DNA from: Streptomyces sp. R302
GTDB lineage: Bacteria; Actinomycetota; Actinomycetes; Streptomycetales; Streptomycetaceae
Direction of reading: 5' to 3'
DNA length: 64,000 nt
Assembly: GCF_012927245.1 (NCBI RefSeq)
Contig: NZ_JABBGE010000008.1
Span: forward strand, 372,001-436,000
How positions within the stretch are numbered: the first letter of the stretch is position 1; the number at the start of each line of letters is the position of its first letter. The notes below the pieces were generated by a model, which was not told the origin of the DNA, ran no database searches, and saw nothing but the letters and a program-made list of their open reading frames with translations. Positions 52,884-61,472 of the stretch are shown here, piece after piece. The position numbers were made by a program, and so were the translations under genes.

Positions 52884-53513
52884 TCAGTCCACCGCCATCA
52901 GGCCGTCACGGTGGGTGATGATCTGGTCCGCGCCCGCCGTCACAGAGGGCCCGGGAAGCCAGTCGTACCCCTCGCCCCGCTCCCGTACCAGGGTGTCGGC
53001 GAAGGGCCGCGACGGATCTTCGGCGAAATGGCGAGTCTCCGCCACCACCCAGCCGTCCCAGAACTCCGCCTGCTCCGGTCCGTCCCGGTGCCGCCCCCGC
53101 TCCCAGGACGCCCCGGCCGGCCGCTCCATCCACAGCAGCCACGCCAGGTGCGGCCGCAACTCCCGCCGCCCGGAGCCCACGCCCTCCACCAGCACCACCG
53201 GCGCCGGGGGCAGCGGGCGTGCGGGGCCGAAGGACCGCAGATTCCAGTCGTACGGGTGGTAGCGCGCCGTCTCGCCGCGCCGCAGCGGCTCCAGGACCTG
53301 GGCGCGCAGCCGGTCGGTCCAGGAGAAGAGCTCCTCGTGGGTGGCGAGGTCGTCGAGCCGGAGCACGGGCGCGCCGCCGAGCGCGGCGGCGAGCCGCCGG
53401 GCGAGGGTCGACTTGCCGGAGCCGGCGTGGCCGTCGACCGCGACAAGCCGCACCGGGCCGAGCGAGGGCGGCAGCCGGCGCAGCGCGCGGGCCGCGCGGT
53501 CGAGGTCGTCCAT
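52884..53513 (-). CDS. Uridine kinase-like P-loop protein
   Basis: 209 residues with Walker A VAVDGHAGSGKSTLARRLA at the N-terminus, a DDL metal/substrate motif (LRLDDLATHEEL), a YHPYDWN segment and VVLVEGVGSGRREL, all typical of the uridine kinase/PRK-like fold. The substrate is unproven. ATG 53513. It stands alone, divergent from the secreted peptidase with a 181-bp gap between them. Confidence 0.82.
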   Translation of the reverse strand: MDDLDRAARALRRLPPSLGPVRLVAVDGHAGSGKSTLARRLAAALGGAPVLRLDDLATHEELFSWTDRLRAQVLEPLRRGETARYHPYDWNLRSFGPARPLPPAPVVLVEGVGSGRRELRPHLAWLLWMERPAGASWERGRHRDGPEQAEFWDGWVVAETRHFAEDPSRPFADTLVRERGEGYDWLPGPSVTAGADQIITHRDGLMAVD

Positions 53514-53694
53514 GCGGCCAGGGTAGGTCAGGGCCGCCCGCGCAGGTCAGCGCGGTGCCGCCGTCAGTGGTCTGCACCAATGTCGGTGGCGGCGACGCGG
53601 GCCGAAGTGCTGGCGAAGGCCCCGCGGAGCCGGGATAGTGGGCCCGCGCAGCCCCGTCCGATCGCCGTCCCGTCCTCGACTGGGGGTCCTCGCC

Positions 53695-55056
53695 ATGCCC
53701 GGATCAGCCTCACGCCGGACCGTCCTCGCCGCGGCGCTCGCGGCCGCCGCGGGCACCGCCGGAGCCGTGTCGGCCGCGGCGGCCGAACCCGGCGACGCGG
53801 AGGCGGACACCGCCGCCCCGGCCGCCGCGACCGTCGCCAACCGCTTCTGGTCGACCTACACCGACTGGCGCTCCGGGACCGCCGAGGGCACCCGGCCCGT
53901 CGCCGGGCACCGCCCCGGCCTGGTCCTGGACGCGCCCCTGGGCCGTACCGACTACACCGACCCGCACACCGGGACGACCTCCGCCTGGGAGTACGCCCGC
54001 TGGACCTCGCCGGAGCACACCCCGGCGGTGCCCGCCACCGAGGTCATCGCCTCCTGGAACGCCCGCACCCCGGCCGGCACCTGGCTCCAGGTCGAGCTCT
54101 CCGGCACGTACTCCGACGGCACGCGGACCCCGTGGTTCGTGCTGGGCCGCTGGGCCTCGGGCGACACCGACATCAAGCGCACCTCGGTCGACGACCAGAC
54201 CGACGGCCGGAGCACCGTCTGGACCGACACCCTCGCCGTCGACGACCCGGCGAGCGGCCTCCGCCTCGCCTCGTACCGCCTCCGGCTCACCCTCCACCGC
54301 CGCCCGGGCACCACGCTCACCCCCACCGTCTGGCGGCTCGGCGCGATGGCCTCGGACGTCCCGGACCGCTTCACCGTCCCGCCCTCCGCGCCCGGCCTCG
54401 CCCACGAGCTGACCGTCCCGCGCTACTCGCAGAACACCCACGTCGGCCAGTACCCCGAGTACGACAACGGCGGCGAGGCCTGGTGCAGCCCGACCTCCTC
54501 CCAGATGATCGTCGAGTACTGGGGTCGCGCCCCCTCCGCCGCGGACCTGGCCTGGGTGAACCCCGACTACGCCGACCCGCAGGTCTGCCACGCGGCCCGC
54601 TTCACCTACGACCACCAGTACTCCGGCTGCGGCAACTGGCCCTTCAACGCCGCCTACGCCGCCGCCTACCCCGACCTGAACGCGGTCGTCACCCGCCTCC
54701 GCTCGCTCACCGACCTGGAGACCCTGATCCGCGCCGGCATCCCGGCGATCACCTCCCAGTCCTTCCGCAAGGAGGAACTGACCGGCGCCGGCTACGGCAC
54801 CGCGGGCCACCTGATGACGGTCATCGGCTTCACCCCCGACGGCGACGTGATCGCCAACGACCCCGCCTCCCCGACCAACGACGCCGTCCGCCGCGTCTAC
54901 CGCCGCCGCGAGTGGGAGAACATCTGGCTCCGCACGAAGCGCTACGACGCGAACGGCAAGGTCAGAAGCGGCACGGGTGGTGTCTGCTACATCTTCTGGC
55001 CGGTCAGGTCGGCACCAGCTCAGCACCGCGCACTGCGGTCGCTCGGCCTGGTGTGA
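53695..55056 (+). CDS. Secreted C39-like cysteine peptidase family protein
   Basis: 453 residues. The signal region SRRTVLAAALAAAAGTAGA has a twin Arg followed by a hydrophobic stretch, so Tat export is likely. The middle beta-rich domain (about 50-240) is unassigned. The C-terminal peptidase_C39_2-like domain has Cys in GGEAWCSPTSSQMIVEYWG, His in GTAGHLMTVIGF and Asp/Asn in VIANDPASPTND, the papain-like order. The substrate is unknown; proteins of this type are common secreted actinobacterial enzymes. ATG 53695 is preferred to ATG 53638 because it begins directly at the signal peptide. Confidence 0.85.
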   Translation: MPGSASRRTVLAAALAAAAGTAGAVSAAAAEPGDAEADTAAPAAATVANRFWSTYTDWRSGTAEGTRPVAGHRPGLVLDAPLGRTDYTDPHTGTTSAWEYARWTSPEHTPAVPATEVIASWNARTPAGTWLQVELSGTYSDGTRTPWFVLGRWASGDTDIKRTSVDDQTDGRSTVWTDTLAVDDPASGLRLASYRLRLTLHRRPGTTLTPTVWRLGAMASDVPDRFTVPPSAPGLAHELTVPRYSQNTHVGQYPEYDNGGEAWCSPTSSQMIVEYWGRAPSAADLAWVNPDYADPQVCHAARFTYDHQYSGCGNWPFNAAYAAAYPDLNAVVTRLRSLTDLETLIRAGIPAITSQSFRKEELTGAGYGTAGHLMTVIGFTPDGDVIANDPASPTNDAVRRVYRRREWENIWLRTKRYDANGKVRSGTGGVCYIFWPVRSAPAQHRALRSLGLV

Positions 55057-55309
55057 GCATGTGCGGCCGGGCGACCGTCCCGCCCGCTGGCCGCATACGA
55101 ATCCCCTGCCCCTCGTCGCTGTCGGCCACGCGGGGAGGTACGACTCCGGAAACCCTGAGATCGGGCAGAGCCCGCTGCGTGCGAGGGGGCCCGGGCCACA
55201 CGGCCGGTGGTGGCGGGGCGACCAGCATGCCGTGCAAGCCGCTGACGTCCCCCGCGCCGCCGGGTGCCGGAGTACGTCGGATTCGGCCCGGAGCCGAGGG
55301 TGCGGACCG

Positions 55310-55590
55310 GTGCGACGAAGCACAGGCCGAACGTCGTGAGCAGGTCGGGCAGGAACCGGGCGAGGGCGTTGTAGCGGGCGGCCGGCATCTGCTCGAAGCC
55401 GCCGGCGGGCTCTTGGGCGAGGGCCGCGCGGGCACCGGACACCGTGACCGGGGATGTGCGCAGCAGGACGGCGGCGGAGCTGCGGATGACGTCGCTCCCC
55501 TCACCGAGTCGGAGACCTCGATCGCCCCATCGGCGGCGACCGCCCGGGCGCGGGCGGCCCGCGCGGAGCGGACCAGCGCCTGGAGGCGCT
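55310..55590 (-). pseudogene. Decayed fragment, possibly the interior of an XRE-type regulator
   Basis: Translation on the minus strand, switching frame once, gives ERLQALVRSARAARARA, SDSVRGDVIRSSAAVLLR and GGFEQMPAARYNALARFLPDLL. The last part resembles the helical sensor region that follows the DNA-binding domain in Streptomyces XRE proteins. There is no start, HTH or intact frame. The stretch 55057-55310 next to it holds nothing recognisable. Confidence 0.3.
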
Positions 55591-55599
55591 CACCTGGGG

Positions 55600-55813
55600 G
55601 AGTCGACCACCCGTGAAGGGGCGGGGCCGAGGTCGGGCGAGGCGCGGTCGAAGAGCCGGACGCCCGAGCTTGTAGGCGCCGGCGCGGGAGAAGTTCTCCT
55701 GGACGATGTCGTCGTCCGTCACCGAGCGGGTTGTCGGGACGGGAATCGGGACCGGCGGGACCCGCGATGAAGCCGTCCAGGGACATGCCCGGACTGGCGA
55801 AGACCTTGCTCAC
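55600..55813 (-). pseudogene. Remnant of a RibD-C/dihydrofolate-reductase-like gene
   Basis: A GTG at 55813 overlaps the hydrolase stop (GTGA) and starts SKVFASPGMSLDGFIAGPAG, the diagnostic N-terminus of the small DHFR-like family. The frame is then lost: DDIVQENFSRAGAYKLGR continues in a second frame (about 55720-55665) and RLFDRASPDLGPAP in a third. The C-terminal two thirds are missing. It was evidently the second gene of the hydrolase operon and has decayed. Confidence 0.65.
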
Positions 55814-56610
55814 GCCTCCCCGGTGGTGAAGAAGCCGGTCAGGACGGGGGCGAGGATCTCCGCGGCGATGTTGTGCTCCTGGCCGGGGAAGACGTGCAGG
55901 GCGAAGTTGTCCGCCAGTGCGGCGAGTTCCCGCGCCCCGGCGAGCATCTGCGGTGCGCCCGCGTCCCCGCTGCCGACGAGAACGGGCACGGCCACGGACT
56001 GCCAGCGGTCGGCGGGCAGCGGTCGGCCGGACATGGTGTCCCCCATGACCTGGCCGTCGTAGGGCAGGGTGCGGGCGGTGGCCTCCATACCCGTCCAGAA
56101 AGGGGCCTGGCGCATTCCCGCGACGGCCTCGGCGGGCATGCCCACGGCCGCGGTCATGAAGTAGGCCACGGCATCGCCGTACGCCCCCTGCTCCACGAGT
56201 TCCGTCAGGTGGGCGACGTAGTCGGCGGGCAGCGGCGGGCGACTGTCGTCGGTGATGAAGGGCGGTTCGTACACGGCCAGCCGGGAGACCGCGCTGCCCC
56301 GGGCCACGGCCTCCAGCGCCAGTACGGCACCGGAGGACATCCCGAAGACCATCGCCTCACCGCCCACGCGCCCGATCAGCGCGTCCAGGTCCTCGACCTC
56401 GCGCTGCACGTCGTACGTCGGGCTGTCCCCGCTGTCGCCGCGGCCCCGGCGGTCGTAGGTGAGCACGGTGAAGTGCTCCGCCAGCAGACCGCCGAGTTCG
56501 GCGGAATCGCCGCGCGTCATGAACGCGCCGCCGACGAGTACGACAGCGGGGCCCGAGCCCTGCTGCTCGTAGGCGATGGCCGTGCCGTCGGCAGAGAACA
56601 CCTTGTCCAT
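55810..56610 (-). CDS. Alpha/beta hydrolase
   Basis: 266 residues. The nucleophile elbow is VFGMSSGAVLALEAV (GxSxG), the oxyanion region VVLVGGAFMTRG, the acid lies in the VLVGSGDAGAPQ strand region and the His in FPGQEHNIAAEI. YDRRGRGDSGDSPTYDVQREVEDLDALI is typical of this group of small-molecule hydrolases found beside TetR regulators. Substrate unknown. ATG 56610 begins the domain directly; a longer frame to 56772 crosses the operator and is rejected. It is divergent from a TetR gene across a large dyad and was once followed by a DHFR-like gene now decayed. Confidence 0.88.
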   Translation of the reverse strand: MDKVFSADGTAIAYEQQGSGPAVVLVGGAFMTRGDSAELGGLLAEHFTVLTYDRRGRGDSGDSPTYDVQREVEDLDALIGRVGGEAMVFGMSSGAVLALEAVARGSAVSRLAVYEPPFITDDSRPPLPADYVAHLTELVEQGAYGDAVAYFMTAAVGMPAEAVAGMRQAPFWTGMEATARTLPYDGQVMGDTMSGRPLPADRWQSVAVPVLVGSGDAGAPQMLAGARELAALADNFALHVFPGQEHNIAAEILAPVLTGFFTTGEA

Positions 56611-56670
56611 GAGAAAGCCACTCCAGATTTCTGCGCGGTACGCGGGGCAGGAAGCCCCGCGCCTTCGGAA

Positions 56671-56710
56671 CTGGACGGTACAGTACCCATACGGGTACTG
56701 GTCAGTCCAG
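56671..56710. promoter_or_regulatory. Forty-bp operator between hydrolase and tetR
   Basis: A core dyad CAGTACCC-ATAC-GGGTACTG (56681-56700) is flanked by an outer pair CTGGAC (56671-56676) and GTCCAG (56705-56710), both symmetric about the same centre. This is a strong candidate TetR binding site, able to hold two dimers. Confidence 0.75.
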
Positions 56711-56753
56711 TACTCTTCTGCGGGGGATGAGGCGAATGGAGAAGGAGTCGATG

Positions 56754-57362
56754 ATGGACAGCCGTTCAGCACGCAAGCACGAGGCGATCCTGGAGGCCGC
56801 GACCAGCGTTTTCCTGGACAAGGGGTACTCAGGAACGAGCATGGACGACATCGCGAAGCTGGCCGCGGTGTCCAAGCAGACCGTCTACAAGCACTTCTCC
56901 GACAAGGAGAAGCTCTTCGCCGACATCGTCCTGGCCACCACCGACCGGCTCGACACCACGATCGACCTGCTGGCCGACCTCCCGACCGACGCCGCCAACC
57001 TGGAAGAGAACCTCACCAGGCTCGCCCGCCGGTTCCTGACCGCCCTCACCGATCCCCGAGTGATCCAGCTTCGACGCCTGATCATCGCCAACGCCGATGT
57101 CTTCCCCGACCTGGGAACCGAGTGGTACGAGCGGGGCTTCGAGCGAGGGCTCGCCACGCTGGCGGCGACCTTCCAGCGGCTGACCGCCCAGGGGCTGCTG
57201 CGGATCGACGACACGCTCCTGGCCGCGAACCACTTCTCCGGCCTGCTGCTGTGGATCCCGGTGAACAAGGCGATGTTCACCGGCGGCGCCCAACACACCG
57301 AGGCCGACCTCGACCGCTACGCCGCCGCCGGCACCCGCGTCTTCCTCGCCGCCTACCGCTGA
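56754..57362 (+). CDS. TetR-family transcriptional regulator
   Basis: 202 residues. The HTH is canonical: HEAILEAATSVFLDKGYSGTSMDDIAKLAAVSKQTVYKHFSDKEKLF. The C-terminal domain (LARRFLTALTDPRVIQLRRLIIAN, then FERGLATLAATFQRLTAQG) is the AefR-like/TetR_C_7 type. It probably represses the divergent hydrolase. ATG 56754 is chosen over 56751 and 56727 because GAAGGAG then lies at a workable distance. Confidence 0.9.
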   Translation: MDSRSARKHEAILEAATSVFLDKGYSGTSMDDIAKLAAVSKQTVYKHFSDKEKLFADIVLATTDRLDTTIDLLADLPTDAANLEENLTRLARRFLTALTDPRVIQLRRLIIANADVFPDLGTEWYERGFERGLATLAATFQRLTAQGLLRIDDTLLAANHFSGLLLWIPVNKAMFTGGAQHTEADLDRYAAAGTRVFLAAYR

Positions 57363-57419
57363 CCACGAGGTGGCTCGGGCGCGCGAGGTGCCGTCGTCCC
57401 GCTGACGGGGGAAGGCCCC

Positions 57420-59756
57420 TCAGCCCAAGGCGAGTTGCCCGGCGGGAGTCTGGCCTCGTGGGGTCGGTACGGCGGACGTCGGGTGGGTGATGCGGTGGGA
57501 CAGAGCTGTGTTGCGGCGCTGGGTCCGGTTGTTGGAGACCGCTCGTTCGACGGCCTCGGTCTGGCCGATGAGCATGACGCCCCGGCGGGCGCGGGTGACG
57601 GCGGTGTAGAGCAGGTTCCGCTGGAGGAGCATCGTTCCGGCCGCGCTGATCATGGGGACGATGACGTACGGGTACTCGCTGCCCTGGGACCTGTGGACGG
57701 TCAGGGCGTAGGCGTGGACGAGTTCCTCGAGATCGGAGAAGGGGTACGCGGCCGTCTCCCCGTCCGTGAAGGTGACCGTGAGCTGATGGGCCTCGGTGTC
57801 GACGGAGGTGACGGTGCCACTGCTGCCGTTGAAGACCCCCGACGTGCCTCGGTGGGGGTTGTTGCGGATCTGCTGGACGCGGTCACCGAGCCGGAAGGCC
57901 GTTCCGTCGTGGTAGTGCTGAGGCCTGTCCGGAGCCGGCGGGTTGAGACGTTCCTGAAGGCGCCGGTTGAGGTCGTTCATGCCGGCGAGGTTCTTCTTGC
58001 CCGGGCACAGGACCTGGATGTCCTCCGGGCGGGCTTCGAGATGCCTGGGCATGAGGTCGCAGACCAGCTCGACGACGCGCTGGGCGATGTCCTCAGGACC
58101 AGGGACGCGCCGGTTCCAGAATGCTCGGGGGTCATCAAGGGGGAGTCCGCCGTGCAGGATGCGGTGGGCGTTCGTCACGATGGCGGCGCTGTCGTCGTGC
58201 TGGCGGAAGACCCTGGTGAGCCTGGTGCGGGGGATGCCCTCGACGTCCAGCAGATCGCGCAGGACGCGGCCGGGGCCGACACTGGGCAGCTGGTCGACGT
58301 CCCCGACCAGCAGGAGGTGGCAGCCGTCGCGGACGGCGGCGAGGAGTCTGCGGGCGAGCGAGAGGTCGAGCATGGACGCCTCGTCGATGACCACCACGTC
58401 CGCCGTCTCCAGCGTGCCGGCGTGATCGAAGAGGGAGTCGCCGTCAGGCGGGCGGATCAGGCGGTGAACGGTCATCGTCTCCTGACCGCAGGTCTCCTCC
58501 AGGCGTTTGGTGGCCTTGCCGGTCGGCGCAGCCAGCGCGACGGCGGCGCCGGCCTGGTCGGCGATCTCGACCAGGGTGCGCAGCGTGTGGGTTTTTCCGC
58601 AGCCCGGACCGCCCGTCAGGATGGACAGGGGCTGCGTCAGCGCGTTGTGGACCGCCTGGCGCTGCTCGTCGGTCAGCCCCGCCGTCTCCGTCGAGGTGAG
58701 TGCGGCCAACCGTTCGTCCCATGGAGCGAGTTCGGCGAGCGCGGGGGAGGACGCGAGCAGGCGGCGCACGTGCCACGCGAGTTGGGTCTCATCGCGATGG
58801 CAGCGCGCGAGCTGGGCGATCTCGGTGTCCGCCACCGCGTCGGTGCCGTCCATCACCGTCAGCGGAAGTGTCTCGGTGACCACCTCGCCCTGCGCCCGCA
58901 GCGTCTCCAGCGCATGCCGTAGGACCACGTCGTCGAGGATCTCGGCGGTGGCCGGGTCGTCGTCGGACAGCAGCTGTCGGGTGTGGGCGAGCAACACGCG
59001 TAGGGGCAGGTGGCAGTGGCCCTGGCCGCAGCCCTTGTCGAGCTCGTGCAGGAGCGCGGCCTGGAGGCGTTCGTCGCTGTGCTTGGGCACGCCGACGGCG
59101 AGCGCGATCTTGTCGGCGTTGTGGAACCCGACGCCGCGCACGTCCCGGCACAGCTGGTAGGGGGTGCGGCGCACGACGTGGATCGGATCGTGATCGGTGT
59201 CGGCGTAGGCCGTGTAGATCTTCACGGCGAGACGTGGGGTGATTCCCAGGTTCTGCAGAAAGAGCATGATCTCGGCGATGGCCTTCTGTTCCTGCCAGGC
59301 GGCCGTGATCCGTCCGAGCCGGATCGTCCCGATGTTGTGCACCTCCAGCAGCCGCGTCGGCTCGGCGTCGATGATCTTCAATGTCCGCTCGCCGAACGTG
59401 TCCACGATCGCGGAGGCAAGGACCGGGCCGATGCCGCGGATCATGCCGGAGGCGAGATAGAGGCGGATCGCGCGTTCATCCGCGGGCATGGTCCGCTCAC
59501 ACTGCCCGACCCTGAACTGTCTTCCGTGGCGGGGGTGCTGGGTCCACGTACCGCGCAGACGCAGACTCTCCCCTGGACGCACGCCGAAGAGCGCCTTGCC
59601 GAGAGCGGTGACGGCCTCTTCGGTGCCGGCCGTGGTCAACCGGAGCACCGTGGTCTCGTCGTAGCTGATGTGCAGCAGGTGATCGACGACGCCCTCGACC
59701 ACGTCCTGGGTCTCCATGGACACCTGATGTGCCACGTGTTCTGTCTCCAAGGTCAT
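57420..59756 (-). CDS. recD2: RecD2-like ATP-dependent DNA helicase
   Basis: 778 residues with the RecD2 layout: N-terminal OB-like region (LRLRGTWTQHPRHGRQFRVG), HhH segment (SGMIRGIGPVLASAIVDTFG), then SF1 helicase motifs: I LTGGPGCGKTHTLRT, II VVIDEASMLD, III LLLVGDVDQLPSVGPG, IV region RLTRVFRQ, and C-terminal AYALTVHRSQGSEYPYVIVP and AVTRARRGVMLIG. A 5'-3' DNA helicase not bound to RecBC. ATG 59756 has no strong ribosome-binding site; ATG 59717 is the alternative. RecD2 genes occur both in the core and on mobile elements; here it borders accessory genes. It is convergent with tetR. Confidence 0.88.
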   Translation of the reverse strand: MTLETEHVAHQVSMETQDVVEGVVDHLLHISYDETTVLRLTTAGTEEAVTALGKALFGVRPGESLRLRGTWTQHPRHGRQFRVGQCERTMPADERAIRLYLASGMIRGIGPVLASAIVDTFGERTLKIIDAEPTRLLEVHNIGTIRLGRITAAWQEQKAIAEIMLFLQNLGITPRLAVKIYTAYADTDHDPIHVVRRTPYQLCRDVRGVGFHNADKIALAVGVPKHSDERLQAALLHELDKGCGQGHCHLPLRVLLAHTRQLLSDDDPATAEILDDVVLRHALETLRAQGEVVTETLPLTVMDGTDAVADTEIAQLARCHRDETQLAWHVRRLLASSPALAELAPWDERLAALTSTETAGLTDEQRQAVHNALTQPLSILTGGPGCGKTHTLRTLVEIADQAGAAVALAAPTGKATKRLEETCGQETMTVHRLIRPPDGDSLFDHAGTLETADVVVIDEASMLDLSLARRLLAAVRDGCHLLLVGDVDQLPSVGPGRVLRDLLDVEGIPRTRLTRVFRQHDDSAAIVTNAHRILHGGLPLDDPRAFWNRRVPGPEDIAQRVVELVCDLMPRHLEARPEDIQVLCPGKKNLAGMNDLNRRLQERLNPPAPDRPQHYHDGTAFRLGDRVQQIRNNPHRGTSGVFNGSSGTVTSVDTEAHQLTVTFTDGETAAYPFSDLEELVHAYALTVHRSQGSEYPYVIVPMISAAGTMLLQRNLLYTAVTRARRGVMLIGQTEAVERAVSNNRTQRRNTALSHRITHPTSAVPTPRGQTPAGQLALG

Positions 59757-59968
59757 GTACAGCGACGGATCAGGCCAGGTGGTGGTGCGGTGAGGCCAGC
59801 ATGAGCCCTGCAGCGATGGCCTATTGCGTGGCTGAAGGATTCTGCTCACCGAAACGAGTGACAAACAGGGACGCGTGCCCGTGATCACGCGTCTGGGGAG
59901 TCCTCGGCAACCCACTGTCCATGCGGAGGACCTGCATGCCTGGCCGACGGATTCCCGTCCAGCGCAGG

Positions 59969-60184
59969 GTGACGACGCTGCGGGTGGGGGTCGACACCCA
60001 TGCCGAGTCGCACGACACCCGCGCCGCGATCGACGGCCGGCGCGCGTCCTCGTCGCCATGTGCCCCGGCCTTGTCGCGGCCGCCGACCGGGCCACCCGCG
60101 CGTCCTGCACCCCGTGCAGCGCCCCTGGCCCCGGCAACCCCGGACGCCCGCCGCCGCTTCGGGACCGCCCGACACGTCGCCTGA
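59969..60184 (+). pseudogene. Possible IS110-type transposase N-terminal remnant
   Basis: The frame starting at GTG 59969 reads VTTLRVGVDTHAESHDTRAA, resembling the first catalytic Asp region (GVDTH or GIDVxK) of IS110-family transposases. Nothing like the rest of the enzyme follows. It lies in a 578-bp gap (59757-60334) where no other gene is recognised. Weak evidence. Confidence 0.2.
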
Positions 60185-60334
60185 GGCCCTCCTGCCGGGT
60201 CGGCTGCCCACCGCCGTGACCCGCTAGGGTCACTCCGTGGGTCATGGTGTGCCTGGCGCCTGCACACCTGAGGGTGATTTCTTTCACCCGGAAGAAGGAA
60301 CTGCCTGAGGAGGACGGGGAAGTACGGCCGGGCT

Positions 60335-61039
60335 GTGCGGTCTCGTGCCTTCGTGCACCTTCCGCAACATTCCACCTACCGCGTTCCGACCAACCGGCCT
60401 CCCCTGCTCGCCGAGCTCCGGTCGAAGCTGGCCAGCGTCGGCGACCACGTCCGGGCCGTGCCGGAGCAGGGAGACCCCACGGAGTACGAGGTGATCGCGG
60501 ACGCCCTCTACCAGGCGTTCGTGGTCGCACGGAACCTGTCGCCGTCCCGGGACTCCACGAACTGCCGCTACCACCCGAAGGGCCCGGTCGACCCCGAGGC
60601 CCCCGAAGGATGGGGGCAGTGTCTGCTGTGCAACACCCACCGGCGCGCCGGCAACGCCGGGGCCCGCTCGGGCGCGCCCAGAGCCCTGGTCCAGTACGAC
60701 GTGCCACCGCCGCCCTACACTCACGAGGGACTCATCAACCGCCTGCGGTCGCTCAACGACGCGGTCTTCGAGCTTCATCTCAGGTCATCGGACGAGGAGT
60801 TCGCCACGACGGCGGACCTGTTGCACGCGGCCTTCGTCATCGCCCGCGAACTGTCCCGGCCCCGCTCGGCCTCAGGCTGTACCCGACACCCAGGAGCGCC
60901 CACCGACCCTGCGGCAGCGGGTGGTCCGCGCTGCCTGTTCTGTGCCGCCGATGACCTGCGCCGTCAGCGCGCTGCCGCGCCGCGGCGTGTTCCCCCGCCT
61001 GCCCAGGTCCGCCGCAACGGCTCCCACACGCCGTGGTAG
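60335..61039 (+). CDS. Hypothetical protein with two tandem Cys/His domains
   Basis: 234 residues made of two related halves. Each has a helical part (about 23-75: DPTEYEVIADALYQAFVVARNLS; about 128-175: DEEFATTADLLHAAFVIARELS) followed by a Cys-x2-His-Pro ... Cys-x2-Cys cluster (CRYHPKGPVD ... CLLC; CTRHPGAPTD ... CLFC). Each half looks like a zinc-binding unit behind a short helical hairpin, arisen by internal duplication. Function unknown. The frame is closed by the TAG at 61037, overlapped by the next start. GTG 60335 is assumed; a GAGGAGG lies 23 bases further up, so the start could differ. Confidence 0.6.
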   Translation: MRSRAFVHLPQHSTYRVPTNRPPLLAELRSKLASVGDHVRAVPEQGDPTEYEVIADALYQAFVVARNLSPSRDSTNCRYHPKGPVDPEAPEGWGQCLLCNTHRRAGNAGARSGAPRALVQYDVPPPPYTHEGLINRLRSLNDAVFELHLRSSDEEFATTADLLHAAFVIARELSRPRSASGCTRHPGAPTDPAAAGGPRCLFCAADDLRRQRAAAPRRVPPPAQVRRNGSHTPW

Positions 61040-61470
61040 ACACCGTGGCCTCCTCGTACGATCACCTGCTGGCAGCCGAGGAACTCCTCCAGACGGCACG
61101 CAAACTCCTGGAGTCGCGCAAGCACCGCCGGGCCGAGCCGTTGATCCGGCTGGCCTCCGGATTCCTCGAAGCGGCCGCCGCACGCGACCGCATGACGGCC
61201 GCGCCAGTGCCGGAAGCCGAGACGGGAACGGTGGCGGACCCGGTGGCGGACCCGGTGGCCGTGCCGTCGGCCCGTCCATCGCTGCCGCCCTGGTGCGGTC
61301 AGTGCGACGGCCCCGAGGTCTCCCTTCGGTGGATCTGCCTGTCCGAGGACGACGAAGGGCGTTCGCGCGCTGCGAAGTGCCCGCGCTGCCATCCCGGATC
61401 CGCCGCGTTGAGGGCCCCCTCCCCGCAGGCGGCCGTCAACCCGCGGGCAACGCCGCCCACCTGGGGCTAG
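61033..61470 (+). CDS. Small protein with C-terminal zinc-ribbon-like Cys pairs
   Basis: 145 residues. The N-terminal half is one helical hairpin (SYDHLLAAEELLQTARKLL, RRAEPLIRLASGFLEAAAA). A Pro/Val-rich linker with a DPVA-DPVA repeat follows, then WCGQCDG and, 23 residues on, AKCPRCHP: two CxxC knuckles forming a possible zinc ribbon. Function unknown. GTG 61033 overlaps the previous stop, so translation is coupled; GTG 61045 is an alternative. It is the middle gene of a three-gene unit. Confidence 0.6.
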   Translation: MVDTVASSYDHLLAAEELLQTARKLLESRKHRRAEPLIRLASGFLEAAAARDRMTAAPVPEAETGTVADPVADPVAVPSARPSLPPWCGQCDGPEVSLRWICLSEDDEGRSRAAKCPRCHPGSAALRAPSPQAAVNPRATPPTWG

Positions 61471-61472
61471 CG

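Noticed and set aside
55444..55770. Plus-strand frame in the decay zone
   Set aside because: Only low-complexity Arg/Gly/Pro sequence, no ribosome-binding site; the minus strand shows DHFR-like fragments.
60921..61472. Upstream extension of the DUF6083-like frame
   Set aside because: It overlaps the two preceding genes in another frame and lacks family sequence; ATG 61473 fits the gene spacing.
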